A stretch of DNA of 64,000 bases, from NCBI GenBank assembly GCA_966211335.1, contig CBIHNF010000001.1, positions 248,001-312,000 of the forward strand, written 5' to 3'. The position numbers were made by a program, and so were the translations under genes. Positions 8,240 through 16,793 of this stretch are shown one piece after another; within the stretch, counting starts at the first letter, position 1; every line of letters starts with the position of its first letter. Source of the stretch: JAPWJZ01 sp966211335 (GTDB lineage Bacteria; Pseudomonadota; Alphaproteobacteria; Micavibrionales; UBA2020). The notes below the pieces were generated by a model. The model saw only the letters and a list, made by a program, of their open reading frames with translations, searched no databases and was not told the DNA's origin.

Positions 8240-9025
8240 TCAACCCCAGCTGGCGTTCGTGGTGAAGAGGCCGAGCTGCAGGAAGTTATGCGGATGGGTG
8301 TAAAGCACCGCCGCCTTGAACAGCAGAAGATGGATGACATATATCTCCAGCGTGCGCCGCCCCATGAATTTCAGCAGCCAAGCGGGTTGCGCCTTCGGCA
8401 GCACCCGCGGCTGGAAGCGGTAGAGGGAATATATTGTGAGGCCGGAGAGCGCGGCCATGACGAGGAGCTGCGGAGGGGAAAACAGGAAATTCAGTTCCTG
8501 CAGCCCTGTCCAGGCGGCAAAGGCGAAAAGGCCGAAGAGTGCGGTAAGCCTTTCCCCGCGCCGGTGCTTCACCAGCCAGCCGAAGGTGGCGATGATAAAG
8601 GCAAGGCTGCCGTATTCGAAAAACGTACTGCTGGGGATGAAAACCAGCATGAGCCCCAGCATGACGCCGCAGAATTCCAGCATGTTTTTGCGCGACAGCG
8701 GCGCGATGGAATCAATGCCGAGGCGGATGAGCAGGATGGTGACCAGCGTATCGAGGGGGAACACCGGCAGGCCGATGATGAGGTTGCCGAGGGTGAGCAA
8801 AAGCCCGCCGATCCAGAGGCGTGGCTCGATGGTGCGCTTGTCTGAAAACCCCGGCAGGAAAAACCACACCGGCACGGAAACCCTGCCAATCACGCGCCAC
8901 CAGGGGTTTTCGGGGAAGAAGTAAAAGCCGATGTGGTCGCATATCATCGTGACAACGGCAATCGCCTTCACTATATCGTAGGAAGTGACGTCGACCGGTT
9001 TTGCGTTTTGCGGCGGGGCTGTCAT
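8240..9025 (-). CDS. TraX-family integral membrane protein
   Basis: A 261-aa polytopic membrane protein. The opening SYDIVKAIAVVTMICDHIGFYF and the C-terminal GRRTLEIYVIHLLLFKA match the TraX family. In conjugative plasmids TraX acetylates pilin. Chromosomal homologues are frequent and their substrate is unknown. The ATG at 9025 is chosen because upstream in-frame codons overlap trmL on the other strand, whose start is 27 nt away. It interrupts the common trmL-pet neighbourhood. Confidence 0.8.
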   Translation of the reverse strand: MTAPPQNAKPVDVTSYDIVKAIAVVTMICDHIGFYFFPENPWWRVIGRVSVPVWFFLPGFSDKRTIEPRLWIGGLLLTLGNLIIGLPVFPLDTLVTILLIRLGIDSIAPLSRKNMLEFCGVMLGLMLVFIPSSTFFEYGSLAFIIATFGWLVKHRRGERLTALFGLFAFAAWTGLQELNFLFSPPQLLVMAALSGLTIYSLYRFQPRVLPKAQPAWLLKFMGRRTLEIYVIHLLLFKAAVLYTHPHNFLQLGLFTTNASWG

Positions 9026-9052
9026 ACCGCCAATATACCTTAAAGAAATAAA

Positions 9053-9508
9053 ATGCGCCTTGCCCTTTTCGAGCCTGATATTCCGCAGAACACCGGCACG
9101 CTGATGCGCCTTGCCGCCTGCCTGAACATCGGCATGGATATCATCGAGCCATGCGGATTTATATTGTCGGACAAAAACCTGCGCCGCGCCGGCATGGATT
9201 ATATGGACAGGCTCGACCTCGCCAAACATACCAGCTGGGCGGCATTTCAGGCGGCGACGGCGAGCAAACGCATTGTGCTGCTGACGACGAAAACGGACGC
9301 CTCGTTCCTCGATTTCCGCTTCGACAAAGACGATATATTGCTGGCGGGCAGAGAGTCGGCGGGGGTGCCGGAGGCGGTGCATGAAGCCTGCACGGCCCGC
9401 GTGACGGTGCCAATGGCAACAGGCTTTCGCTCCCTCAACGTCGCCATCGCTTCCAGCATGGTTTTGTCGGAGGCCTTGCGCCAAACGGGCCTGTTTCCGG
9501 CTGGTTGA
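9053..9508 (+). CDS. trmL: tRNA (cytidine(34)-2'-O)-methyltransferase
   Basis: A 151-aa SPOUT-fold methyltransferase. It shows FEPDIPQNTGTLMRLAACL at the N-terminus, the IEPCGF segment, LLAGRESAGVPE and the C-terminal knot motif GFRSLNVAIASSMVLSEA. It 2'-O-methylates the wobble base of tRNA-Leu isoacceptors. The window also encodes a tRNA-Leu(CAG) at 61008. The gene is followed by hemF after 51 nt. Confidence 0.95.
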   Translation: MRLALFEPDIPQNTGTLMRLAACLNIGMDIIEPCGFILSDKNLRRAGMDYMDRLDLAKHTSWAAFQAATASKRIVLLTTKTDASFLDFRFDKDDILLAGRESAGVPEAVHEACTARVTVPMATGFRSLNVAIASSMVLSEALRQTGLFPAG

Positions 9509-9559
9509 TTTTTTACGGTAAATGCTTTACTGTGCCTCGACTCCAACAGGACGCTTTTT

Positions 9560-10450
9560 ATGACCGACGCCCAACGCAAACCCCAATTCCCCGACCGCCA
9601 GCAACTGGCGGCGGAATGGTTTGCGGAATTGCGCGACAAAATCTGCGCGCGCTTCGAGCAGCTGGAAGATGAACTGACCGGCACCCACAGCGACCTTCCC
9701 GCCGGCCGCTTCGAGCGCAAACCCTGGACACGCGAAAATAAAGACGCCACAACCGGCAGCGCGCTAGACGGCGGCGGTGTGATTTCGCTGATGAAGGGCC
9801 GCGTCTTTGAAAAAGTCGGCGTGAACATTTCGACCGTGTATGGCACCTTCTCCCAAGACTTCCGCAAACAGGTGCCGGGCGCTGCCGAAAGCGGCGGCTT
9901 CTGGGCGGCGGGCATCAGCCTTGTCGCGCATATGCGATCGCCCCTCGTCCCCGCCGTGCACATGAACACGCGGCATATCGTGACATCGAAAAGCTGGTTC
10001 GGCGGCGGCGCGGACCTGACGCCGATGGTCGAGAACGAGGACGATACAAAAATTTTCCACGCCGCTTTCAAGCAGGCCTGCGACAGCCACAACCCTGAGT
10101 ATCACCCGAAGTTCAAGAAGTGGTGCGACGAATACTTCTTCCTGCCGCACCGCAACGAGCCGCGCGGCATCGGCGGCATTTTCTATGACTACCTTGAAAA
10201 CGACTGGGAAAAAGATTTCGCCTTCACGCGCGATGTGGGGCTGTCATTCCTCGACGTCTATCCCAAAATTGTCGCAGCGCATATGAACAAGCCCTGGACG
10301 CCCGAGCAGCGCGAGCACCAATTACTGCGGCGCGGGCGTTACGTTGAATTCAATTTGCTGCACGACCGCGGCACGCAGTTCGGCCTCAAAACCGGCGGCA
10401 ATACCGAAGCAATTTTGATGTCCATGCCGCCCGAAGCAAAGTGGGCTTAA
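9560..10450 (+). CDS. hemF: oxygen-dependent coproporphyrinogen-III oxidase
   Basis: A 296-aa enzyme that converts coproporphyrinogen III to protoporphyrinogen IX, using O2, in haem synthesis. Family signatures include GGVISLMKGRVFEKVGVN, HMNTRHIV followed by WFGGGADLTP, FLPHRNEPRGIGGIFYD, and RYVEFNLLHDRGTQFGLKTG near the C-terminus. It is close to the bc1 genes, whose products need haem. Its 3' end overlaps the convergent cca gene by 4 nt. Confidence 0.97.
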   Translation: MTDAQRKPQFPDRQQLAAEWFAELRDKICARFEQLEDELTGTHSDLPAGRFERKPWTRENKDATTGSALDGGGVISLMKGRVFEKVGVNISTVYGTFSQDFRKQVPGAAESGGFWAAGISLVAHMRSPLVPAVHMNTRHIVTSKSWFGGGADLTPMVENEDDTKIFHAAFKQACDSHNPEYHPKFKKWCDEYFFLPHRNEPRGIGGIFYDYLENDWEKDFAFTRDVGLSFLDVYPKIVAAHMNKPWTPEQREHQLLRRGRYVEFNLLHDRGTQFGLKTGGNTEAILMSMPPEAKWA

Positions 10451-11685
10451 GCCTTCGGCATATGCTCCGCCGCTAATTTTTCCAGCATCTCGCGCCGCCC
10501 GGGCGCGAAGTCCTTCGCGATCCACCAGTCTTCGAGTTCGCTTAAAATATGGCCGATCTCCGGCCCCTGCGGATGCCCGAGTTTTTTGACGTCTTCGCCG
10601 AGCAGCGGGAAGCGCGGCGGGCGGAAGCTGGTGGCCACCACATAAAGCGCATCAAGGTTTTTCTTTTGTCCCGTCTTGGCGGCATTGAGCAGCAGCAGGC
10701 TGCGCGCCATGTCGTTGCCGAAGGTGTAGACGAGTTTGCGCACCGCATGTTCCGACATATCGGTGCGCACTTCCTGCGGCGGCTCCAGCAGGGTCAGCAG
10801 CTGGTCCGCCTGTTCTCGGGAAAGGCGCAGGCCGTCAACAAGCGATTCAAGACCCGCCAGCGTCACATCCAGTACGGCGGCCAAACGGCGGAGGACGAAG
10901 GCATGGGTGTGGTGGTCCTGTTCTTCCACCAGCAGCCTCTCCAGCGCCGCGACATCGGTCGCTTCCGGTAAAAAATGTCCGGTGATGCCGGAGCGCAGCA
11001 TGAGGTTCCAGACCACAGCGCAGCGGTCGGATTCCAAAATCTTGAAGGTTTCCTGCCGGATGCGTTCTGCCGACAAATTCGGAATTTTATGCGCAAGGCG
11101 GGCGCAGGCGCGCAGCGCGGCGCCATCCGGCATGCCCTGGCCGAAGTGGGCGTAGAAACGGAAGAAGCGTAAAATGCGAAGTATATCTTCCTCGATCCGC
11201 TGTTCGGGGTCTCCGACGAAAACAACGCGGCCCATGCGCAGGTCTTCAATGCCGCCGAAGGGGTCAAACACATCGCCGTGCATATTGGCGGACATGGCGT
11301 TGATGGTGAAGTCGCGGCGCGCGGCGTCCTTTTTCCAGTCGTCGGTGAATTCAACTTCCGCATGGCGGCCGAGGGGGTTGACGTCAACGCGCAGGGTGGT
11401 GACTTCAAACGGTTTGCCATCGACGACGGCGGTGATGGTGCCGTGCGACAGGCCCGTTGGCACCGCCTTGATGTTGGCGGCTTTCAAATGTTCGATCACC
11501 TGCGCCGGCAGCAGCGGCGTTGCGATATCGATATCGACGACGTTGCGGTTGACGAGCGCGTTGCGCACGCAGCCGCCGACGAAGCGCGGCTCGATACCGG
11601 TTGCCGCCAGCGCTTCCATGACGCGCAGGGTTTCTTCACTGGCCATCCAGGCTTTACGGGCGAGCTTGCCGTGGTAGGTGGTCAT
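10447..11685 (-). CDS. cca: CCA tRNA nucleotidyltransferase
   Basis: A 412-aa class II nucleotidyltransferase that adds or repairs the tRNA 3' CCA end. The P-loop-like GGCVRNAL, the metal-binding DIDIAT and the RRDFTINAMSAN motif are present. The following helical neck contains RIEEDILRILRFFRF. Asn replaces the usual Asp in GGxVRD, a tolerated variant. It is the last gene of DUF1285-nudix-cca and overlaps the preceding stop by 4 nt. Both tRNAs here encode CCA, which suggests a repair role for those tRNAs. Confidence 0.93.
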   Translation of the reverse strand: MTTYHGKLARKAWMASEETLRVMEALAATGIEPRFVGGCVRNALVNRNVVDIDIATPLLPAQVIEHLKAANIKAVPTGLSHGTITAVVDGKPFEVTTLRVDVNPLGRHAEVEFTDDWKKDAARRDFTINAMSANMHGDVFDPFGGIEDLRMGRVVFVGDPEQRIEEDILRILRFFRFYAHFGQGMPDGAALRACARLAHKIPNLSAERIRQETFKILESDRCAVVWNLMLRSGITGHFLPEATDVAALERLLVEEQDHHTHAFVLRRLAAVLDVTLAGLESLVDGLRLSREQADQLLTLLEPPQEVRTDMSEHAVRKLVYTFGNDMARSLLLLNAAKTGQKKNLDALYVVATSFRPPRFPLLGEDVKKLGHPQGPEIGHILSELEDWWIAKDFAPGRREMLEKLAAEHMPKA

Positions 11686-12359
11686 TTGTTCCTGAAGGTA
11701 TTGTTATTGTTCCGCGCGGCAGAAGGTGGCGCGCTGTTTGGTGAATCGCTTGCCGGCGGGCTGATGATATCAGAAAAAGCCTTCAGCATGCCAGCGGTTG
11801 CGCCCCAGATGCGCGCGCCGTTGTGGTAGATGGCGTAGAAGAACCGCTCGCCGCCTTCAAAACTCAGGCTTTCGGGCTTCAGGTTGTTCGGCGCCAGAAT
11901 ATATTCCAGCGGCACTTCAAAAATACGCGCGACTTCGGAATCCTGCGGTGCCCAGTCCTGCGGCTTTTCCAGCACGGCGACGACGGGGGTGACGCGAAAG
12001 CCCGTGCGGGTAATATAATCATCCAGCACGCCGAGGACGCGGGCGTTTGACGGATCAAGCCCGATTTCCTCCGCCGCCTCGCGCAGGGCCGTTGCCGAAA
12101 TATCCTTGTCCTGCTTTTCAACGCCGCCGCCGGGGAAGCTGTTTTGCCCGGCATGTTTATGCAGATGCGCCGTGCGTTCGGTGAACAAAATATTATAGCC
12201 GCCGTCCTCACGCGGAATCAGCAATATCAAAACTGCCGCATCGCGCACGGCGGGGGATGCCTGCATGCCGGGGTTGAGCGAATGGTCACCGCGGTCGGCA
12301 CCGGCGCCCTTCTGGAACGCCTTCAGCCGCGCTTCGATATCGGAAAGCTGCGGCGTCAC
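11682..12359 (-). CDS. Nudix hydrolase, CoA pyrophosphatase-like
   Basis: About 225 aa. The Nudix box is intact: GGGVEKQDKDISATALREAA followed by EEIGL. The neighbouring NSFPGG and the DDYITRTGF segment fit CoA diphosphohydrolases of the NudL/YeaB type. I choose a GTG at 12359 that overlaps the DUF1285 stop (GTGA), because an ATG at 12398 would need a 43-nt overlap. The second gene of the operon, coupled to cca. Confidence 0.87.
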   Translation of the reverse strand: MTPQLSDIEARLKAFQKGAGADRGDHSLNPGMQASPAVRDAAVLILLIPREDGGYNILFTERTAHLHKHAGQNSFPGGGVEKQDKDISATALREAAEEIGLDPSNARVLGVLDDYITRTGFRVTPVVAVLEKPQDWAPQDSEVARIFEVPLEYILAPNNLKPESLSFEGGERFFYAIYHNGARIWGATAGMLKAFSDIISPPASDSPNSAPPSAARNNNNTFRNK

Positions 12360-12877
12360 GTGATTTTGCCCAGCGGGTAGAAGTGGTTTTGGCTCCATAT
12401 GCCGTATAGTCCTTTTTCCTGCCCGTGCTCGACCGCCATTTCGGCGAGCTGGTAATAGACCGCGCGGTTAATGCGCGCCTCAAGCCCCTTGCGCACCATG
12501 ATATAGGGCGAGGGCTCCCCCGTTGCCGCATCGAAACTGATGCGGATAGGGTGTTCCACCCCTGCCGCCACTTCGTCATCAAGGTTGGTGCGAAAGCGCA
12601 AGAGCTGGTCTTTACCAGAAGACTCTACCGTGACCTCGACCGCGATAAAAGGGGCGTCTTCCACCTCGATCCGGCCTTTTTCATAGGGCGTTTCGAGCCA
12701 GTAATCGCCCTTTTCGTCGCGCTTCAGGACCGTCGCGAAGAGTTTCACCAGATTATGTCTATTAATCGGCGTCCCGCCATAGAGCCAGGTGCCGTTTTTA
12801 AGGATTTTGATCCCGTAAAATTCTTCGGACTGTATCTGCCCCGGCTTCATGACATCATCCGCTTCATTATTCATCAA
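12356..12877 (-). CDS. DUF1285 domain-containing protein
   Basis: A 173-aa soluble protein matching DUF1285. It includes YGIKILKNGTWLYGGTPINR, then KLFATVLKRDEKGDYWLETP, and a C-terminal YYQLAEMAVE. The function is not established. It commonly lies next to a CoA pyrophosphatase, a CCA enzyme and a divergent MoxR in Alphaproteobacteria, as here. It heads the three-gene minus-strand operon. Confidence 0.87.
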   Translation of the reverse strand: MMNNEADDVMKPGQIQSEEFYGIKILKNGTWLYGGTPINRHNLVKLFATVLKRDEKGDYWLETPYEKGRIEVEDAPFIAVEVTVESSGKDQLLRFRTNLDDEVAAGVEHPIRISFDAATGEPSPYIMVRKGLEARINRAVYYQLAEMAVEHGQEKGLYGIWSQNHFYPLGKIT

Positions 12878-12953
12878 TCCTTTGCGCTTATTATAAGGAC
12901 TCCCGCTGGCGCCCGCCAGTGACGGGTTTTTATAACCAGCCTATTGGATAGCG

Positions 12954-14387
12954 ATGACGGTTTTTCTGGCCGCCCAAGACGAGATCGAGATTTTTTTCAA
13001 CGGCCCCATGCGCTCCGGCATCGTGCTGGATTCGCAGGCGCTGCTGAACAAGGGCTACCGCGCGTTTCAGGAAAAACTGGCGGAGACGCTGACCGACCAT
13101 TACATGGGCACCTGGGAGTGCCCGCAGTTTCACGGCCGCCGCAACAAGATGGCCTTTGACGTCGACAATTTTCAGGGCGAAACCATTATCCCCCGCTACC
13201 TCATCAGCCGCACCTTCACGGGCGAGGCGCTGGCGGAGATTTTGGAAGAATTCCGCCTGCCCGCCGAAATACGCCCCATGCGCGGCACCCATGCCGCCCT
13301 GCATCAGGAAGAAGTGGCGGAGGAAGCGGACAAGGCCCCCTTCCCCGCCAAGCTGCGCATCGACAAGCTGGATATTTACCTCTACGACTACGGCTACGCC
13401 AGCTGCCTCATCCGCGGCACTGTGGTGGCGCTGCGCGATATGACGGTGAGCGATTACCGCTCGGCCGTAGAACATATCTCTTCCTCGCTGCCCGATTATG
13501 CCGAACTGTTCCAAAGCACGATTGCCAAGGTTGCGAAAGTGATACCGCCGGAATTCGTCATCATGAGCGTGCATGGCAACCAGCCGCTGCGGAATGTGCT
13601 GTGGCCGAATACTTCCATCCGCCAGCACATTGGCGAGTTGTTCTGGGTGCATCGCATCTTTTCGCTGCGCGCGCGCAATGAAGATGAATTCCTGCGCATG
13701 GAGGCGGCGAGCCGCGACATCGTCTATTCCCAGCGCAGCGACGATAATAACAGCATTTCGCTACTGAAGGGTTTGGCCATCCACCCTGGCAACGGCAATT
13801 CCTGCGTTGTCTATATGAAGGACACGCCGGACTGGAACGTGGCGCGGCTGCGCTCCGTCATTCGCGCCAAGAACGTTTTCTATGCCGCGCTGCAGGACGT
13901 GGACCGCGACCTCTTCTACCTCAATAACGAATTGTCGCTGCGGTCGGACGCGCGGGATATGGCCTCGATCGAGCGGCAGATGCAGTTTACCGCCGACTGC
14001 CTTGCGCGCACGGGGTTCGTCAAATCCGTCTATGACGACTACGACAACCAGCTGGACCCGCAATCCATCGCCATCTGGGACAACCTGCGCCAGACCTGGC
14101 TGATGGGGGATATTTTCCGCGCCATCGACCAGAAGACGGCGACGCTCGACAAGGTGTATGACCGAATGGCGCAGCGGCTGCAGAGCCTGCAGAGCCGCAA
14201 GATCACCAGCCTGATGATTTTCTTCATCGCCATTGCCCTGATGACCATGGTGCTGGATTTCACCGGATTGGTGCCGAAAATGTCCGCCGGCGACGCGGGC
14301 GGCGGCGTCAGCCCTGCGGTCATTCTGCTTGCTTTCGCCCTTGGGGCTGCTACCCTTATTGCATTGCGTTTTTCAAAGCCGAAATAA
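12954..14387 (+). CDS. unknown protein with two C-terminal membrane segments
   Basis: A 477-aa protein I do not recognise. Residues 1-415 look soluble, with mixed alpha/beta then mostly helical regions. The last 60 residues hold two hydrophobic segments, SLMIFFIAIALMTMVLDFTG (about 418-440) and PAVILLAFALGAATLIALRF. The topology resembles CorA-like or DUF155-like proteins, a large soluble domain followed by a hairpin, but no GMN motif or other signature is present. It ends 18 nt before moxR, so the two are probably co-transcribed. It sits where the alphaproteobacterial neighbourhood usually goes straight to moxR. Confidence 0.75.
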   Translation: MTVFLAAQDEIEIFFNGPMRSGIVLDSQALLNKGYRAFQEKLAETLTDHYMGTWECPQFHGRRNKMAFDVDNFQGETIIPRYLISRTFTGEALAEILEEFRLPAEIRPMRGTHAALHQEEVAEEADKAPFPAKLRIDKLDIYLYDYGYASCLIRGTVVALRDMTVSDYRSAVEHISSSLPDYAELFQSTIAKVAKVIPPEFVIMSVHGNQPLRNVLWPNTSIRQHIGELFWVHRIFSLRARNEDEFLRMEAASRDIVYSQRSDDNNSISLLKGLAIHPGNGNSCVVYMKDTPDWNVARLRSVIRAKNVFYAALQDVDRDLFYLNNELSLRSDARDMASIERQMQFTADCLARTGFVKSVYDDYDNQLDPQSIAIWDNLRQTWLMGDIFRAIDQKTATLDKVYDRMAQRLQSLQSRKITSLMIFFIAIALMTMVLDFTGLVPKMSAGDAGGGVSPAVILLAFALGAATLIALRFSKPK

Positions 14388-14405
14388 CGAATAGAGAGTG
14401 ATGAC

Positions 14406-15428
14406 ATGAGCAATATCCAGCCCCAAGTTCAGGCAATGGCGAACGAGACAATTTCCTCCGACCTCGAGAAAAAAGTCTCGACCCTCGCCCGCCAGCTGAA
14501 AGACGCGCGGGAACAGGTGCATAAAGTCATCATCGGGCAGGAAGCGGTCGTCAACCTCTGCCTGTCCTCCATTTTGTCGGGCGGTCACTTTTTGATTATG
14601 GGCCTGCCGGGCCTTGGCAAGACGAAGCTGGTTGAAACCCTAGGGCTCGTCCTCGGTCTCGATAGCCGCCGTGTGCAGTGTACGCCGGACTTGATGCCGG
14701 CGGATATTCTGGGTTCTGAAATTCTCTCCGGCACCGATGGCGAAAAAGTTTTCAAATTTATCCGCGGCCCCATTTTCTGCCAGCTGCTGATGGCGGATGA
14801 AATCAACCGCGCCAGCCCGCGCACGCAATCGGCCCTGCTGCAGGCGATGCAGGAATACCAGGTTTCGGTCGGTGGCACGACCTATGATTTGCCGCGCCCC
14901 TTCCATGTGATGGCAACGCAAAACCCGCTGGAGCAGGAAGGCACCTACCCGCTCCCCGAAGCGCAGCTTGACCGCTTCATGCTGCAGATCGACATCGGCT
15001 ACCCGACCGCGGCGGAAGAGCGCAAAATGATTTTGCTCACCACCGGCACGAGCCAGGAAAAAGCCGCGCCCGTTTTCACCTCCGCCGATATCGGCGCAGC
15101 GCAGGGCGTCATCCGCCAGCTCCCCATCGGCCAGAAAGTCGTCGACGGTATTTTAAAACTCGTCCAGATGGGCCGGCCGGAGCAGACGACGCTCGCCTCC
15201 GTCAAAAAACACGTCAGCTGGGGCCCGGGGCCCCGTGCCGCACAAGCCTTTATGCTGGCGGCCCGCGCGAAAGCGCTCCTCGAAAACCGCTATGCGCCCT
15301 CGCTGGATGATGTGATTGCGCTCGCACCTTCAGTCCTCCGCCACCGCATGGCGCTGCACTTCTCCGCCCGCGCGGAAGGTAAGACGATCGAGGACATCAT
15401 CGCCGAAATGTGCGCAACGCTGGGCTGA
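14406..15428 (+). CDS. MoxR-family AAA+ ATPase
   Basis: A 340-aa AAA+ protein. Walker A is GLPGLGKTKL (about residues 63-72), Walker B is LMADEINRA, and sensor 1 is in MATQNPLEQEGTYPLPEAQ. MoxR ATPases act as chaperones, typically activating partners with VWA or DUF58 domains. No such partner is encoded downstream. The flanking genes are an unknown membrane protein and an unknown soluble protein. AAA+ activity is likely; the client cannot be named. Confidence 0.93.
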   Translation: MSNIQPQVQAMANETISSDLEKKVSTLARQLKDAREQVHKVIIGQEAVVNLCLSSILSGGHFLIMGLPGLGKTKLVETLGLVLGLDSRRVQCTPDLMPADILGSEILSGTDGEKVFKFIRGPIFCQLLMADEINRASPRTQSALLQAMQEYQVSVGGTTYDLPRPFHVMATQNPLEQEGTYPLPEAQLDRFMLQIDIGYPTAAEERKMILLTTGTSQEKAAPVFTSADIGAAQGVIRQLPIGQKVVDGILKLVQMGRPEQTTLASVKKHVSWGPGPRAAQAFMLAARAKALLENRYAPSLDDVIALAPSVLRHRMALHFSARAEGKTIEDIIAEMCATLG

Positions 15429-15538
15429 TTTGCCGAATAGTTTCAGCGCCTTAGCAAATAAAACCCTTTGTTAACATAACTCCTATATACTCTGGAGTCG
15501 AAATCTATTGTTCTCGATTGTTTTAAAGGGTTTTGACC

Positions 15539-16258
15539 ATGGCGCATATCAAACGCAAATTCACGCTGACCGACTTTAACGGCAAGGCCGGCGACAAGAG
15601 CGTCGCGCGGGTCTTTGCGCTTGCCAGCGAAGTGTCGCCGAAGTCAAAGGGGCTCAAGCTGCTGCCCGCGGCGGAGGTGGTAGAGACCCTGCTGCAAAAG
15701 GGCTTTATCACGAAAAACCGCGCGGCGCTTGTCCACCATGAATATACGGCGGCGCACAAAGAGCCGGAAAAATTCGGCCTCCCCCCCGCGCTCTCCCACA
15801 CTGACGTCCTGGGCGCGCTGGCGGGGAAATCAAACTACGGCGTCAATTACTATCCGCTCGCGGTCGGCGGCCGCAACAACAAGGAAAAATTGCTCATGGT
15901 CATAGAAGATACCGTGACCGGGCGGGCCGTCGTCTTGGGCGACAAGGCAGACAAGCCGCGGCGCGACGTGCAGGGCGATGTGGCGTTTATTGCCCGCGGG
16001 TCCGGTGCGAAGGAAAAGCTTTTGAAATTCTTCCTCGAAGGCGCGCGGCACCGCGGCGAAAAAAACATGTTGTCCGCCGGCAAGGTGCATGAGGTTATCC
16101 AATCCCTCATCACCTCCTACACCATGATCGGCGACCCTCCGAAAGACCTGGCGCAACAAAAAGGCGACTCACTCATCATCAACGAGAACACGACGATCCA
16201 CGACATCGTCAGCCGCAGCAAGCTCAATCCGCGCCAGTACCACCGCATCGTGCGCTAG
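15539..16258 (+). CDS. unknown soluble protein after moxR
   Basis: A 239-aa protein with no family I recognise. It is basic at the N-terminus (MAHIKRKFTL), has no signal peptide or membrane segment, and contains the stretches LLMVIEDTVTGRAVVLGDKA and VAFIARGSGAKEKLLKFFLE. The ATG at 15539 follows AAAGGG at good spacing, so the upstream TTG at 15533 is less likely. A 110-nt gap separates it from moxR, so it may have its own promoter. Its 3' end overlaps the convergent thpR-like gene by 4 nt. Confidence 0.75.
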   Translation: MAHIKRKFTLTDFNGKAGDKSVARVFALASEVSPKSKGLKLLPAAEVVETLLQKGFITKNRAALVHHEYTAAHKEPEKFGLPPALSHTDVLGALAGKSNYGVNYYPLAVGGRNNKEKLLMVIEDTVTGRAVVLGDKADKPRRDVQGDVAFIARGSGAKEKLLKFFLEGARHRGEKNMLSAGKVHEVIQSLITSYTMIGDPPKDLAQQKGDSLIINENTTIHDIVSRSKLNPRQYHRIVR

Positions 16259-16791
16259 GCTAAGGGATAATCCTTCAGTTCCTCGTACTGGGAGCCGTGC
16301 TTGGTCAGGTGGCTTTGGTAGAGGATGAAGTTATCTACTTCGAATTCTTCGGAGGAGAAGAGGTTGTTCGCCTGAATGAATTCGGCAATGCGCGTATCAT
16401 CCACATTCGTGAGGCGGGCGATGGTGACATGCGGCGTGTATTTGCGCTTTTCGAAGGGGATTTTATAGACCTGCAGCTTGCGGTCGATTTTATCCTTTAA
16501 GCGCTGCAGCGGTTCCGATTCCTCGACCCCGATCCAGAGCATTTTATTGTCCCCGTGATGGGCGAAGCAGCCGGCCCCCTTCAATCGCAATTTGAATTTT
16601 TTACCGCGCAGGGCTTCAAACGCCTCATCCATATCCTCCGCTGTCGCTTCCGACACATCGCCGATGAAGGTGAGGGTGATGTGGTAATTTTCGCGGGAAA
16701 TCCAGCGCGCGCCCGGAATAACACTTTCCAGCAGTGTCAGCCGCTGGCGCAGGAGCACAGGCAGCGATAACCCCGTAAACAGCCGCAGCAT
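16255..16791 (-). CDS. thpR: RNA 2',3'-cyclic phosphodiesterase
   Basis: A 178-aa 2H phosphoesterase. The two catalytic HxTx motifs are HITL (H37, T39) and HVTI (H121, T123). Length and spacing are standard for ThpR/LigT. It hydrolyses 2',3'-cyclic phosphates on RNA ends. It begins 2 nt after the end of the aldo/keto reductase gene on the same strand, so the two are likely co-transcribed. Confidence 0.92.
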   Translation of the reverse strand: MLRLFTGLSLPVLLRQRLTLLESVIPGARWISRENYHITLTFIGDVSEATAEDMDEAFEALRGKKFKLRLKGAGCFAHHGDNKMLWIGVEESEPLQRLKDKIDRKLQVYKIPFEKRKYTPHVTIARLTNVDDTRIAEFIQANNLFSSEEFEVDNFILYQSHLTKHGSQYEELKDYPLA

Positions 16792-16793
16792 GT

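Noticed and set aside
9026..9484. N-terminal extension of the TraX-like frame up to 9484
   Set aside because: It overlaps trmL on the other strand and has no TraX similarity. The start at 9025 gives a normal family length.
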